Position numbers and translations under genes: made by a program. The notes beneath the pieces are model-generated. The model saw only the letters and a list, made by a program, of their open reading frames with translations, had not been told where the DNA came from and did no database searches. A stretch of DNA of 64,000 nucleotides. It comes from Zanthoxylum bungeanum (Eukaryota > Streptophyta > Magnoliopsida > Sapindales > Rutaceae). The stretch is from assembly GCA_019454045.1 (NCBI GenBank), contig SKCR01034810.1:1-64000 (forward strand), in the 5' to 3' direction. Of the stretch, positions 10,096 through 21,172 are shown piece after piece; position 1 is the first letter of the stretch, and each line of letters opens with the position of its first letter.

Positions 10096-12224
10096 TGTTG
10101 GATAATATGACCCATAGCGTCACTATTTGCACAGATCATTGTGTTGTTGTAGCAAATTAACTATGTAATAAGGAAATTGCACTCTCATCATTGTGATTAG
10201 ATCACCATAGATATATAAATGAAGAGAGGTCCCTATGATTAGTTCCTGGATTGAGATGATATGAGACAGTATCAGTCCACGAAGGATTAATCATTAAATA
10301 TCCCTAGCCGTAGTATTATCGAGACTGGACATCGATAATGCGGAATAGGCTAGTATTGCACTTGTGCGTGTTGTGAGGGCACAACGGCATAGTTCTCATA
10401 TATATAAGTATTGGATACTTATGCAAGTGCGATAGGAGGTCGTGTTTCACCGATGGTACGGGAAACAGCTTCGCTCTGGATAGACCCCTCGGAATCCCAT
10501 TGGTATTATGACTATGTGTCTATGGGAGGCCGAATCAAGGTAGGTGTGTATGGTCTTAACCTGAGACTTACATCGCTAATACTTACGATAATCGATAAAC
10601 TTTGGTTTTGGTGGTAGGGGACTTTTACAGGTTCTGCGTACACCACTTCTGGGTTTATCAGAGAGTCGTAGAGTATTGGGTGTGATGTCAAGACGGAAGT
10701 GTCACTTCAGTCATATTGGAGTTGATGTCACGCAGGATACGGTACTAGTGCTCTTGAGTGTTGCGCAACCAATCGGGATATTGTGACCAGGTCATGTATA
10801 TCCGATTATAGAGACTATGTTACCAGACATCCGATATGTGCTTCGGACGGGGTAGACACTTATCCAGCCCCAGCCCTAGCACGTGATTATCCGATACTGG
10901 GCTATATACACAATACTACGGTATACTACGCTTGATACAGATCTATATATTCCTGTAAGAATATTTCTGGAGAATTGGGTAGGCATGGCGCTTTGCTAGA
11001 AGCCAACCTTGTCTTGTAAATCGATATAAACGTAGTACGAGGTACTTACGTGTTCGGACAGTCCGACGATCGTATTTACTGCCAACATATCCGGAGATCT
11101 CATGGGTCGCTTCCTGAAGATTCACCGATGATGTATTACTCGCACTTTGATTAATCTGGGATTAATTAGAAGAGAGAGATAGAATTAATCTGGGATTAAT
11201 TCGATGAGAGAGAAAATTAATCTGGGATTAATTGCGGAGATATTTTATCTCGGATAAAATATCGTTAAAGAGAGAGAACGATTAATTTGGAATAATCGAT
11301 AAAATAAATATATTGATATATTATTAGAAATTGGATTTTGACGACGCGGAATTAAAATTAGATTTTAATTCGGGCGAACGAATTAATTTAGAATTAATTC
11401 GTTAGCGACGTGAATAGTGATTCGCTAGGCGTAATCATTTAATTACGACGCGACGGAAAATTCGTTAATTTGGAATTAGCGAACCCGAGCCCGAGAGTGA
11501 TTGCGAGCGCATTCGCATTTCGAATTCGAGCGCGGCACGCGAGTCACATCAAGCGTCAAATCGTTTGTCACATCATGCGTCAAATCAATTGTCACTTTGA
11601 GTGATGTGACTTGACAACATGTTTTTTATTAAAGTGATGTGATGTGACTTAAAGTAAAAAGTAGAAATGATGGAAAGCTTTATTGCTTTTTATTTTGACT
11701 TTTGATTAAAGTAATATATATATTTTTTATTTTTTTACTTGGTAAATGTAATAAAGATATATATTAAATCATTCTCTCTCTCTAGCATGCAAGGCATATA
11801 CGGTTTCTCATCTCCCTCCATTTTCTTCTTCATCTTCTTCACGCATGGGTGCATTTTCTTCTCTTATTTTTCTGGTTCACCCGAATTTTTGAGAAGCAAA
11901 ATGGAAGATGAACAAGTGCTAGCACACCTTGAGTAATACATAGGTGATAGGGAAGTGTCTTCATGAGCTTGGAAAGCTTGAAGCTTGGAGCTTCAATGGA
12001 GTCTTGCATGGCCGAAAATGGTGGAGTCCAAACCAGTCCAAACCGCACAGCCCACTGTCAAGGAAAGCCATTGTCGAGCTTGGAGGGAGCTTAAAATCGC
12101 ACCTTGTTCTTCATTCATCAAAACCGAAATTCATGTGAGTATATTCCGCACCTCCTTTGATGTGTTCATATACGGTTTTTTATGCATGATTTGTGATCCT
12201 TGGGACTTGATTTAAACTCCTACA
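10096..12224 (+). repeat. Copia A 3' LTR (2129 bp)
   Basis: It matches the 5' LTR from TGTTGGATAA to CTCCTACA. Differences that I can see are mostly 1-3 base indels (for example 'catcatttgtg' against 'catcattgtg', and 'gtgttcacc' against 'gtgtttcacc'). It is followed by the target duplication CTGGG. Confidence 0.95.
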
Positions 12225-12595
12225 CTGGGTATGGAGATATTACAGCGACGCCTTGGGTATGAGGTTTAGCACGCCAGGTACGGCACTCCGGGTATGGAGA
12301 TATCACAGCAGCGACGCCTTGGGTATGAGGTTTAGCAAGCCAGGTACGGCTCTCCGGGTATGGAGATATTACATACGCGACGCCTTGGGTATGAGGTTTA
12401 GTAAGCCAGGTACGGCACTCCGGGTATGGAGATACATCATCAGTTCTGTCAGGTATGGCACTCCGGGTATGGAGATACAACATCATTTTTGCCAGGTACG
12501 GCACTTCGGGGATGTAGATATTACAGTAGCACTCCGGGTATGGAGACACTGCATCGGTTTTGTCGGGTATGGCACTCTGGGAATAAAGCCCACAT
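12225..12595 (+). repeat. Tandem array block: ~65-bp 'gggtatggagat' units
   Basis: Units of the type 'gggtatggagatat...cagcgacgcc...ggtatgaggtttagcacgccaggtacggcactcc' repeat four to five times with shortening toward the right. This is the continuation of the array interrupted by copia A. The open frames across it arise because the units lack stop codons in some frames. Confidence 0.85.
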
Positions 12596-12905
12596 TCAGT
12601 ATAGTTCGAGAATAAACAAGCCGAGAATGGCACTCCGAGAATGGAGCACAGTTCGAGAATGAACAAGCCGAGAATGAACAAGCCGAGAATGACACTCCGA
12701 GAATGGAGCACAATTCGAGAATGAACAAAAGCCGGGAATGACATTCCGAGAATGGAGCACGGTTCGGGAATAGATCACCTCACAGCACGGATTGGGAATG
12801 AACCACCTCACAGTAACATTTCGGGAATGGACCACCTCATAGTAACGGTTCAGGAATGGACCATCTCATATAGTACAGTTCGGGAATGAACCATTACATC
12901 AGCAT
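12596..12905 (+). repeat. Tandem array block: 'cgagaatgaacaagc' units
   Basis: Short units combine 'cgagaatgaacaagc', 'cactccgagaatggagcac' and, further right, 'cgggaatgaaccacctca'. Period and wording differ from the flanking blocks, so the array is a mosaic of families sharing 'gg.atg' cores. Confidence 0.8.
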
Positions 12906-13555
12906 CAGCATCAGTTTTGGGGATGAGTCCAGGGCTGAGGCCCACATCAGTATCAGTCTGGGGGCGAGGCCCATATCAGTATCAGTTTTGGGCGAGGCCC
13001 ACATCAGTTTGGGGCGAGGCCCACATTAGTATCAGTTTGGGGCGAGGCGCATATATGTTTGGGGCGAGGCCCACATTAGTATCAGTTTGGGGCGAGGCCC
13101 ATATCAGTTTGGGGCGAGGCCCACATCAGTATCACTCTGGGGGTGAGTCCCACATCAGCATCAATCTGGGGGCGAGGCCCACATTAGTATCAGTTTGGGG
13201 CGAGGCCCATATCAGTTTGGGGCGAGGCCCACATCAGTTTCAATCTGGGGGCGAGGCCCACATCAGTTTTGGTCTAGGGGCGAGGCCCACATCAGTGTCA
13301 GTCTGGGGGCGAGGCCCACATTAGTTTCAGTCGGGGGGCGAGGCCCATATCAGTATCAATCCGGGGCAAGGCCTACATCAGTATCAGCTTGGGGATGAGT
13401 CCCAGGGCGAGGCCTACACTAGTATCAGTTTAAGGCGAGGCCCACACTAGTATCAGTTTGGGGCGAGGCCCATATCAGTTTGGGGCGAGGCCCACATCCG
13501 TGTCAGTCTAGGGGCGAGGCCCACATCAGTACCAGTTTAGGGTCGAGGACCCACT
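12906..13555 (+). repeat. Tandem array block: ~30-bp 'gggcgaggcccacatcagt' units
   Basis: About twenty or more units of 'ttggggcgaggcccacatca' plus 'gtatcag' run nearly uninterrupted, with 'tggggatgagtccca' variants interspersed. It is the same unit type as 1560-1990. The 135-codon frame at 12917-13324 is a Gly/Arg/Pro-rich by-product of repeat length. Confidence 0.9.
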
Positions 13556-14630
13556 ACATCATCAGTTCAAGGGTGAGGTCCCTATTGTCAGCGGTGTTGG
13601 GTCGAGGTGCCCAGGGTCGAGGTGGCCCCCGTGTTGGTTGTAGTTCCGGGTCGAGGTGCCCAGGGTCGAGGTGCCCACTACATCATCAGTTCTAGGTCGA
13701 GGTCCCTATTGTCAGCGGTGTTGGGTCGAGGTGCCCAGGGTCGAGGTTGCCACCATTGTCGGTTGTAGTTCCGGGTCGAGGTGCCCAGGGTCGAGGTGCC
13801 CACTACATCTTCAGTTCGAGGGCGATGTCCCTATTGTCAGCGGTGTTGGGTCGAGGTACCTAGGGTCGAGGTGCCCCCGTTGTCGGTTGTAGTTCCGGGA
13901 TGCGTCCCAGAGTCGAGGTGCCCACTACATCATCATATTGAGGGCGAGGTCACTATTGTCAGCGGTGTTGGGTTGAGGTGCCCAGGGTCGAGGTGCCCCC
14001 GTTGTCGGTTGTAGTTCTGGGATGCGTCCCAGGGTCGAGGACCCACACATCATCAGTTTAAGGGTGAGGCCCACTTTGTCAGCAGTGTTGGGTCGAGGTG
14101 CCCAGGGTCGAGGTGCCCCCGTTGTCGGTTGTTGTTTCCAGGATATGTGTCCCAGGGTCGAGAGCCCACTACATCATCAGCTTGAGGGCGAGGTCCCTAT
14201 TGTCAGCGGTGTTGGGTCGAGGTGCCCCCGTTGTCGGTTGTAGTTCCGGGATGCGTCCCAGGGTCGAGGTGCCCACTACATCATCATATTGAGGTTGAGG
14301 TCACTATTGTCAGCGGTATTGGGTCGAGGTACCAGGGTCGAGGTGCCCCCATTGTCGGTTGTAGTTCCGGGATGCGTCCCTGGGTCGAGGTGCCCACCAC
14401 ATCATCATATTGAGGGCGAGGTCCCTATTGTCAGCGGTTTGGGTCGAGGTACACAGGGTCGAGGTGCCCCCGTTGTCGGTTGCAGTTCCGAGATGCGTCC
14501 CAGGGTCGAGGGCCCACTGCATCATCATCACAGTTCACATTCGGTGGTTCGGGAACAAAGCCTAGAGGTCGAGGCGCCTCGCCACCATATCTACTACATC
14601 ATCAAATCAGTTCGAAGCAGCGGGCAAACC
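13556..14630 (+). repeat. Tandem array block: ~120-bp higher-order units
   Basis: A longer unit repeats about eight times. Its order is 'gggtcgaggtgcccacta', 'catcatcagttcgagg', 'tccctattgtcagcggtgtt', 'gggtcgaggtgcccccgtt', 'gtcggttgtagttccggg', 'atgcgtccca'. 'gggatgcgtccca' and 'gggatgagtccc' are small dyads. It degrades from about 14530 into single-copy sequence. Confidence 0.85.
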
Positions 14631-14718
14631 AGGTAGCAGCTGGCGAGCCAGGTAAGTGAAAATGCATTGCACGTACTTTGATAGGATTGTCACTGTCACA
14701 CACTGCACAAGTCCCATC

Positions 14719-14732
14719 AAAGTGGGGGCGAC
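14719..14732 (+). other. Polypurine tract of the Tat-type gypsy element
   Basis: AAAGTGGGGGCGAC directly precedes an LTR start (tataggcattgc; the better copies at 34402 and 37489 read TGTAGGCACTG). An 'aaagtgggggca' tract before 'tgtag' is characteristic of Tat/Ogre/Retand-type gypsy elements, which is the basis for the clade name. Confidence 0.7.
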
Positions 14733-14879
14733 TATAGGCATTGCATTTTTGCATATCAGCCCGATGATGAGTCTCGTATGGAGGCACTACCTCTTTAGTC
14801 ATGAAAGTCGCGGGAAAGACGTTGGAAGGGTAAAGTTGGAAATTAGCATTTGGTCGGATTTAACTCGCTTGTTTCGCTT

Positions 14880-15290
14880 CGGTTCACTTGTTGGACCTCT
14901 ATTTTAAACACATATCACAATTAAATAATTAAAACATTTAAAATTGTGTCACAATCAAATAAAACAAATCAATTAAACTTAAATTAAATTAAATTAAAAC
15001 ACATTCACAAATTAAAAGATATTAAATTAAATCAACAAATTAAATAACTAATTGAAATTTAATTAAAACTAACTAATTATTAATTCAAATTAATAAAACA
15101 AATAAATTTAAATTAAATACCAAAATTAAATAATTCACTTCCAATTAAATCAAATCAAATCAATTCATTCCTAACTTTAATAAATCACTCACCAATTTAA
15201 TAAATTTAACCCCCAAAATAAATATCCTTCCTAAACTATTAAATCAAATACCACACATGCATTATAATTGATTTGCTTCCTTTAGATCCT
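14880..15290 (+). other. AT-rich, gene-free part of the Tat LTR
   Basis: The sequence is dominated by 'aattaaattaaa' phrases. Nothing codes here. Equivalent but shorter AT-rich sequence follows the LTR start at 34680-34900. Confidence 0.6.
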
Positions 15291-15644
15291 GCAAACCCTA
15301 ATCACACTCTCACACTATATAAACAAACTAAACCCAAACCCCTGGAGATACACGCACAAACCAAAACACAACCCTAAACCCTAAAACTACACGCCTCCTC
15401 TTGCATCTCTCGCTCTCGCCAAACCAGAACAAAAAAGAAACAACCCTCAAGCTCCATGGCTGCCCTCTTCTTCACACACAACTCGGCAGCCATCGAAACC
15501 CTAGACAAGCTCACGGTCTGTGCACAGCCACAAACCAAAACAAACCCTTCACCCAAGCCGCTCACGGCAAACAGTCTATTCACGGCTCAACTCCATTCAC
15601 GCACACATAGCCTCCCTCTAAATAAACAAAAGCAAAAACCCTTC

Positions 15645-17602
15645 TGGTGGTTTCTATAATATGTCCCAAGGAAAGATTAAGCATTTGAAATACAACAATG
15701 AATATATATATTAAAAGATGAAGTATGGCAGAATCATACTTACAATGCTTTAGTGATGAAGAAAATCAAACCAAAATGGAAGCTCCAAGTTGGATGATGC
15801 GGCCAAGAGAAGAGGTGGAAGCTCCAAGCTTTGTGTATTCCAAGCTCTTTGATGGTTTCCCTATCACCTCTTTATGATCCCTTGAAGGTGTAGCCTTGTG
15901 TGTGAATATATGTTCCAAACAACCACAATTTCTTCAAGTTTTTGCAACAAAAAATGAGAATGGAGAGCCCAAAACTGTTTCAGGTTTCGGCAATTTGAGA
16001 GAGAGAAAGAGTTGTGTAATTGATTTTTGTTACCAAAAATCAATTTATATTTATGCCATGATATTTTATTAAATTAATAATAAACTTATGACACAAACCA
16101 TGCAATGGCTTAGAGTGTCAAACACTCAAACTCCATGCAAAACAATTGAGTGTATTGTACACTATCACCATGCAATGCATTATCAATTAAATAATGCATA
16201 TAATGACATGTGTCATGTGGGCCCCACACGTTTCCAAATGAAGTGGGCCCACGTGCACTCACGCGTTCGGGTTCGATATTTCCGAAATACCGAACTTACG
16301 TCGCGACGTTAATTAAATCGAATTTAAATAAATAATTGCGCCTGCGAAATTATTATTTACGTCGCTAACGATTAATTCTAAATTAACTCGTATGCCCGAA
16401 TTAAAATCTAATTTTAATTTCGCGTCGAAATCGAATTTCGATTATTATATCGAATATAATAATTTTATCGATTAATTCCAAATTAATCGTTCTCTCTCTC
16501 TAAACAAGGCACTTTATCCAAGATAAAGTTTCTCCGCAATTAATCCAAGATTAATTAAGTTCGAATCAAATATCATAGGTGAATCTTCAGGAAGCGACCC
16601 AAGAGATCTCCGGATATGTTGGCAGTAAATACGGTCGTCGGATAATCCGAACACGTACGTACCTCGTACTACGTTCTTACCGATTCACAAGACAAGGTTG
16701 GCTTCTAGCAAAGCGCCATGCCTACCCAATTCTCCAGAAATATTCTTATGGAATATAAGATCTATATCAAGCGTAGTATACCGTAGTATTGCGTACATCG
16801 ATCCAGTATCGGATGATCACATGTTAGGCCTGGGGCTGGAGATGTGTCTGCCCCGTACGAAACATATATCGGACATCAAGCAACTAGTCTCTTTAAATCG
16901 GACAATCCTGACCTGGTCATATTGTCCCGACGGTTGCAACCTTTTATAGAGTACTAGTTCTGTGTCCTGCGTGATCATCACCTCCATATGTCTGAAGTGA
17001 TACTTCCATCTCGACATCACATCCAGTACACTACGATTCTCGATAAACCCAGAAGAGGTGTACACAGACCGGTTAAGGTCCCCAACCACCAAAACCAAAG
17101 TTTACCGATTGTCGCAAGTACTAGCGATGTAAGTCTCAGGTTAAGACCATATACACCTACCCTGATGCGGCCTCCCATAGACACGCAGACATACTACCAA
17201 TGGGATTCCGCGGGGTCTATCCAGAGCGAAGCTGTTTTCCGTACCATCGGTAAAACACAACCTCCTATCGCACTTGCATAAGTATCCAATACTTAAATAT
17301 ATGAGAACTATGCCGTTGTGCCCTCACAACGTGCACAAGCGCAATACTAGTCTATTCCGCATTATCGATGTCCGATCTCGATAATACTCCGACTAGGGAT
17401 ATTTAATGATTAAACCTTTATGGATTGATACTGTCTCATATCATCTCAATCCGTATTAATCATATGGACTTTCGCCATTTATATATCAAAGTAAATAATA
17501 TTACAAAACGGCAAAAGGCAATTTCATTATCACATAGTTAATTTTGTACAATAATACAATATCATTTACAAACAGTGACGCTATGGGACATAATGTCTAA
17601 CA
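15645..17602 (-). repeat. Copia B 3' LTR
   Basis: On the plus strand it runs from TGGTGGTTTCTATAA to ATGTCTAACA, and it borders the polypurine tract on the right. Compared with the other B LTR it differs mainly by 1-2 base indels in homopolymers. Its right half is related to the LTRs of A, C, D and F. Confidence 0.92.
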
Positions 17603-17613
17603 ATCTCCCACTT
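17603..17613 (-). other. Polypurine tract of copia B
   Basis: Minus-strand AAGTGGGAGAT sits against the 3' LTR. The gag-pol stop codon lies only a few bases away (17617-17619). Confidence 0.85.
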
Positions 17614-17616
17614 GGC

Positions 17617-18012
17617 CTATAGCCAGTCACTCAAGCATCTAATACCCGAACTATGTATGTGTCGTTCAAAAACTTGCTGAAGAACAGCCTTCGTCAGCGG
17701 ATCTGCAATGTTGTCATCTGATGTGACCTTCTCGACCTTTACATCGCCACGATGTATAATCTCCCGAATCAGATGGTAACGTCGAAGAACATGCTTGGAC
17801 CGTTGATGAGACCTTGGTTCCTTAGCCTGCGCTATAGCCCCGTTATTGTCACAATACAATGGAACGGGCTCAGCTGCTAACGGAACTACTCCTAATCCGA
17901 TTAGGAACTTTCGGATCCAAACTGCCTCCTTTGCTGCTTCAGATGCAGCGATGTACTCCGCTTCTGTTGTTGAATCGGCAACAGTATCTTGCTTGGAAGA
18001 TTTCCAGCTCAC
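17617..18012 (-). CDS. pol: Copia B RNase H C-terminal part
   Basis: The block continues RNase H in a shifted frame. SWKSSKQDTVADSTTEAEY carries the catalytic glutamate, LYCDNNGAIAQA the next aspartate, and SKHVLRRYHLIREI the conserved tail helix. It closes with a stop four bases from the polypurine tract, the normal end of a copia polyprotein. Confidence 0.9.
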   Translation of the reverse strand: MSWKSSKQDTVADSTTEAEYIAASEAAKEAVWIRKFLIGLGVVPLAAEPVPLYCDNNGAIAQAKEPRSHQRSKHVLRRYHLIREIIHRGDVKVEKVTSDDNIADPLTKAVLQQVFERHIHSSGIRCLSDWL

Positions 18013-19415
18013 TGCTCTCCGTTATTCAAACAAAAAATGTACCCGGATTGTGACTTGTAGTCATCCTTGTCGGTTTGGAAACTTGCATCGGTATACCCAG
18101 ATACCGCAAGTTCTCCACCTCCATAAATTAAGAAAGCATCCTTAGTTCGTTTAAGATACTTAAGGATATTCTTAACTGCTATCCAGTGACCTTCACCTGG
18201 ATCGGCCTGATAGCGACTGCACATGCTCAAAGCATATGAGACATCAGGTCGTGTACATATCATGGCATACATGATCGATCCGACTGCCGAGGCGAACGGT
18301 ATCCGACTCATGTTGTCTCTCTCTTCCTGAGTCTTAGGACACATGTCCTTAGACAGAGAGGTACCACGTACCATTGGAACCAATCCCCTCTTGGATTGTT
18401 CCATGTTGAATCGCTTCAACACTTTATCAATGTATGTACTCTGGGAGAGTCCAAGCAGCTTTCTAGATCTATCCCGGTAGATCTTTATTCCAAGAATAAA
18501 GGCTGCTTCTCCCAGATCTTTCATGGAGAATTTTAATGAAAGCCAAGCTTTCACCGACGTTAGCATGGGAATGTCATTGCCTATAAGCAATACGTCGTCG
18601 ACATAAAGGACAATAAAAGTAAGTGCTCTCCCACTAACCTTCTTGTATACACAAGGGTCATCTGCGTTTTGCACGAAATCATATTCTTTTATGATCTCAT
18701 CAAAACGCTGATTCCATGACCGTGATGCTTGCTTCAATCCATAAATGGATCGATTTAACTTACAAACCTTGTTTGCAAGTCTTGGTACGATAAAACCGTC
18801 AGGCTGTTGCATATAAACATCCTCCAAAAGGTTTCCGTTAAGGAAAGCGGTTTTAACGTCCATCTGCCATATCTCGAAGTCGAAATATGCAGCTATTGCA
18901 AGCATTATCCGAATGGATTTAATCATGGCAACGGGTGAGAAGGTTTCGTCATAATCAATACCATATTGTTGACGATACCCCTTCGCTACAAGCCTAGCTT
19001 TGTACGTTTGTACGTTGCCATCCATGTCGGTCTTCTTCTTGAAGATCCATCTGCATCCAATAGGCTTTACGCCTTCTGGTGCATCAACCAGTGTCCAAAC
19101 TTGGTTGGCGTACATGGAATCCATCTCGGACTTCATGGCTTCTTGCCATAAAGCGGAATCGATATTTTGTATCGCTTCCTCATACGTAGCCGGCTCATTA
19201 TCCTCAATAAGATTAATATCTACATGAGGTGAGATCAGGAACCCATACCTCTCAGGTACTGTTCTGACTCTCTCCGACCTACGCGGTCCTTGTGTATGTG
19301 AAGTTTGTGGTACAGACTCATCCCGGACGGTCTGTTCTTGTTCCGTCGTTGATTCATTGCCAGGAACAGTATCACTACGATCTTCATCGAGTTCTACTTT
19401 CCTCCCACTTACCAC
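18009..19415 (-). CDS. pol: Copia B reverse transcriptase and start of RNase H
   Basis: This 468-codon open block has an acidic linker at 1-75 and the conserved start NQVWTLVDAPEG (about 104-115). The first catalytic aspartate lies in DVKTAFLNG (D186), and the YVDD box is at 271-274. The thumb region includes LGLSQSTYIDKVLKRF, and the block enters RNase H at GYTDASFQTDKDD, which supplies its first aspartate. It ends prematurely at 'LNNGEQ' because of a 2-base AG duplication. Reverse transcriptase copies the element RNA inside Gag particles. Confidence 0.93.
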   Translation of the reverse strand: MVSGRKVELDEDRSDTVPGNESTTEQEQTVRDESVPQTSHTQGPRRSERVRTVPERYGFLISPHVDINLIEDNEPATYEEAIQNIDSALWQEAMKSEMDSMYANQVWTLVDAPEGVKPIGCRWIFKKKTDMDGNVQTYKARLVAKGYRQQYGIDYDETFSPVAMIKSIRIMLAIAAYFDFEIWQMDVKTAFLNGNLLEDVYMQQPDGFIVPRLANKVCKLNRSIYGLKQASRSWNQRFDEIIKEYDFVQNADDPCVYKKVSGRALTFIVLYVDDVLLIGNDIPMLTSVKAWLSLKFSMKDLGEAAFILGIKIYRDRSRKLLGLSQSTYIDKVLKRFNMEQSKRGLVPMVRGTSLSKDMCPKTQEERDNMSRIPFASAVGSIMYAMICTRPDVSYALSMCSRYQADPGEGHWIAVKNILKYLKRTKDAFLIYGGGELAVSGYTDASFQTDKDDYKSQSGYIFCLNNGEQ

Positions 19416-19420
19416 TGCAT

Positions 19421-21172
19421 TTATAAAATCCTTCTCAAGAAAAATGCTTGTAGAGCAACAAATACTTTGTTCTCTTGTGGGTGATAGAAGTAATATCCTT
19501 TGGTTTCCCTAGGATATCCTACGAAAAGGCATTTATCAGATTTGGGTTCAAGTTTGGTACCTTCCAAACGTTTAACATATGCCCAGCATCCCCAAATCTT
19601 CAGGAAAGAGAAACCTGGTTTCCTTCCTGTCCATATCTCATATGGAGTCTGTTCAACAGACTTCGACGGTACCTTATTCAAAATAAGTATAGCACTGTTT
19701 AATGCGTATCCCCAGAAGGATATTGGTAGCTCAGTGCGACTCATCATTGACCTTACCATGTCCAACAAGGTGCGGTTTCTCCGTTCGGACACACCGTTTA
19801 ATTGCGGTGTTCCAGGAGGAGTCCACTGTGAAAGAATACCATATTCTTTCAAGTAATCTTGAAACTCATAACTTAAGTATTCGCCACCACGGTCTGACCG
19901 TAATGTCTTAATACTCTTCCCTGTTTGTTTCTCCACTTCGTGTCGAAACTCTTTGAATTTCTCAAAAGTTTCCGACTTGTGTCTCATAAGATACACATAA
20001 CCGTAACGAGATGCATCATCTGTAAAGGTTACGAAGTAGTGAAATCCACCTCTAGCCTGGCTAGACATGGGCCCGCATACGTCAGTATGAACGAGAGCCA
20101 ACAGTTCTGTGGCACGTTCACCTTTACCGCTAAAAGGTGATTTAGGCATTTTGCCTAAAAGACAAGATTCGCAGACGTCATATGAATTGGGATCAAATTC
20201 GTCCAAGTACCCACTCTTCGAAAGTGTGGATATGCGAGTCTTGTTGATGTGTCCTAGACGACAATGCCACATATAAGCTTCATCTTTTAGATTACTCCTT
20301 TTGAGCCTTTTGTTTGTCATTTTAGGAGATTCATTTATATTCAAAATATAAAGACCGTTATTTGCAACAGCTGTGCAAATTTCTGTATCACTTTTATATA
20401 AATAACACCCGGTGTTTCTAAATACAAAAGTGTAACCCTGCTGGGTTAACAAGGATACAGATATAATATTCCTAGTTAAACTAGGTACAAAATAACAGTT
20501 CAAAAGTTTAAGTACATGCCCTGAGGGCAGTTCTAAAACAAAAGTCCCTACGGCCAAAACAGCAACTGGTGTTCCGTTTCCGACCCGTAGATCCATCTCC
20601 CCTGACGCCAGCACCCTGCTATCCTGCAGATCCTGCACATCAGTACAAATATGAGCACCACAACCAGAATCAAAAATCCAATTTTTAAAACTAGAAGTAT
20701 TCATATTTATCTCAATAACAAACATACCAGAGGCGATGGCCTTGCCAGCCTTGATATCCTCCCTCTGCCCATTGCCCATTCGGCAGTCACGTTTCCAGTG
20801 ACCCCTCTTGCCGCAGTTGAGGCAGATGTCGCGAGATTTGTCCTTTGGCTTCCTAGAAGCCACTGTCAACTTGCCTTTGCCCTTCTTCTTGAACTTCTTC
20901 TTCCTCGCACCTCCAATTGCCTTGGGCCCAGCCCTTGGCGCATGAGAGGTCGATGCATAATGCGCCTCGCGCTTGCTCCCCTTTAGGAGTTCCCTTTCGG
21001 ACTCCTTCAGCACGGACAACAACTCTCCAAGAGTGTCGTCAGTATCCATCAACTTATAGTTGATGATGATTTGTTTCCAAGTATCGGGTAAGCGATGTAA
21101 TAGCATATCAATCGTCAGCTCTGCCTCCAAGACAATGCCCATCTTGGCTAACTCATCTATGTCAGCGATCAT
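19421..21172 (-). CDS. pol: Copia B Gag C-terminus, protease and integrase
   Basis: This is a 583-codon open block. A lysine-rich stretch (about 89-101) is followed by a CCHC zinc knuckle (C117, C120, H125, C130) that binds RNA. Protease follows with the active-site DSG at 168-170. The pre-integrase zinc finger is H303/H308/C334/C337 (WHCRLGH...CESC). The integrase triad is D364 (HTDVCGP), D427 (SDRGGEY) and E463 (NGVSERRN), giving exact D,D(35)E spacing. The C-terminal integrase part contains LKIWGCWAYVK and KCLFVGYP. It ends out of frame at 'LRRIL', where one base appears to be missing. All key residues are intact, so only frame continuity is lost. Confidence 0.92.
   Translation of the reverse strand: MIADIDELAKMGIVLEAELTIDMLLHRLPDTWKQIIINYKLMDTDDTLGELLSVLKESERELLKGSKREAHYASTSHAPRAGPKAIGGARKKKFKKKGKGKLTVASRKPKDKSRDICLNCGKRGHWKRDCRMGNGQREDIKAGKAIASGMFVIEINMNTSSFKNWIFDSGCGAHICTDVQDLQDSRVLASGEMDLRVGNGTPVAVLAVGTFVLELPSGHVLKLLNCYFVPSLTRNIISVSLLTQQGYTFVFRNTGCYLYKSDTEICTAVANNGLYILNINESPKMTNKRLKRSNLKDEAYMWHCRLGHINKTRISTLSKSGYLDEFDPNSYDVCESCLLGKMPKSPFSGKGERATELLALVHTDVCGPMSSQARGGFHYFVTFTDDASRYGYVYLMRHKSETFEKFKEFRHEVEKQTGKSIKTLRSDRGGEYLSYEFQDYLKEYGILSQWTPPGTPQLNGVSERRNRTLLDMVRSMMSRTELPISFWGYALNSAILILNKVPSKSVEQTPYEIWTGRKPGFSFLKIWGCWAYVKRLEGTKLEPKSDKCLFVGYPRETKGYYFYHPQENKVFVALQAFFLRRIL

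Larger units (their letters stand above)
2010..12224 (+). mobile_element. Copia A: full-length, non-autonomous Ty1/copia element
   Basis: This 10.2-kb element has two near-identical LTRs (2010-4132 and 10096-12224), each starting TGTTGGATAA and ending CTCCTACA. It is flanked by a perfect 5-bp duplication CTGGG (2005-2009 and 12225-12229). An initiator-Met primer site follows the left LTR and a polypurine tract precedes the right one. No long reading frame exists inside; pol is recognisable only as nucleotide-level remnants. The few LTR differences are mainly single-base indels, so the insertion is recent. The combination of young LTRs and a long-dead interior means it must have been copied using proteins supplied by another element. 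Its LTR and interior match copies C and D. Confidence 0.95.

Noticed and set aside
12220..12744. 174-codon minus-strand frame in the tandem array
   Set aside because: It is produced by repeat units whose length and composition avoid stops; the peptide repeats with the DNA units and starts inside the copia LTR boundary.
12917..13324. 135-codon Gly/Arg/Pro-rich frame (GRGPHQ-type repeats)
   Set aside because: It is a translation of the 30-bp tandem unit; unit lengths vary and shift frame, with no start context or domain.
12906..13555. Regular short repeats resembling a CRISPR array
   Set aside because: Repeats are contiguous without unique spacers of fixed length, no cas genes exist, and the surroundings are plant retrotransposons.
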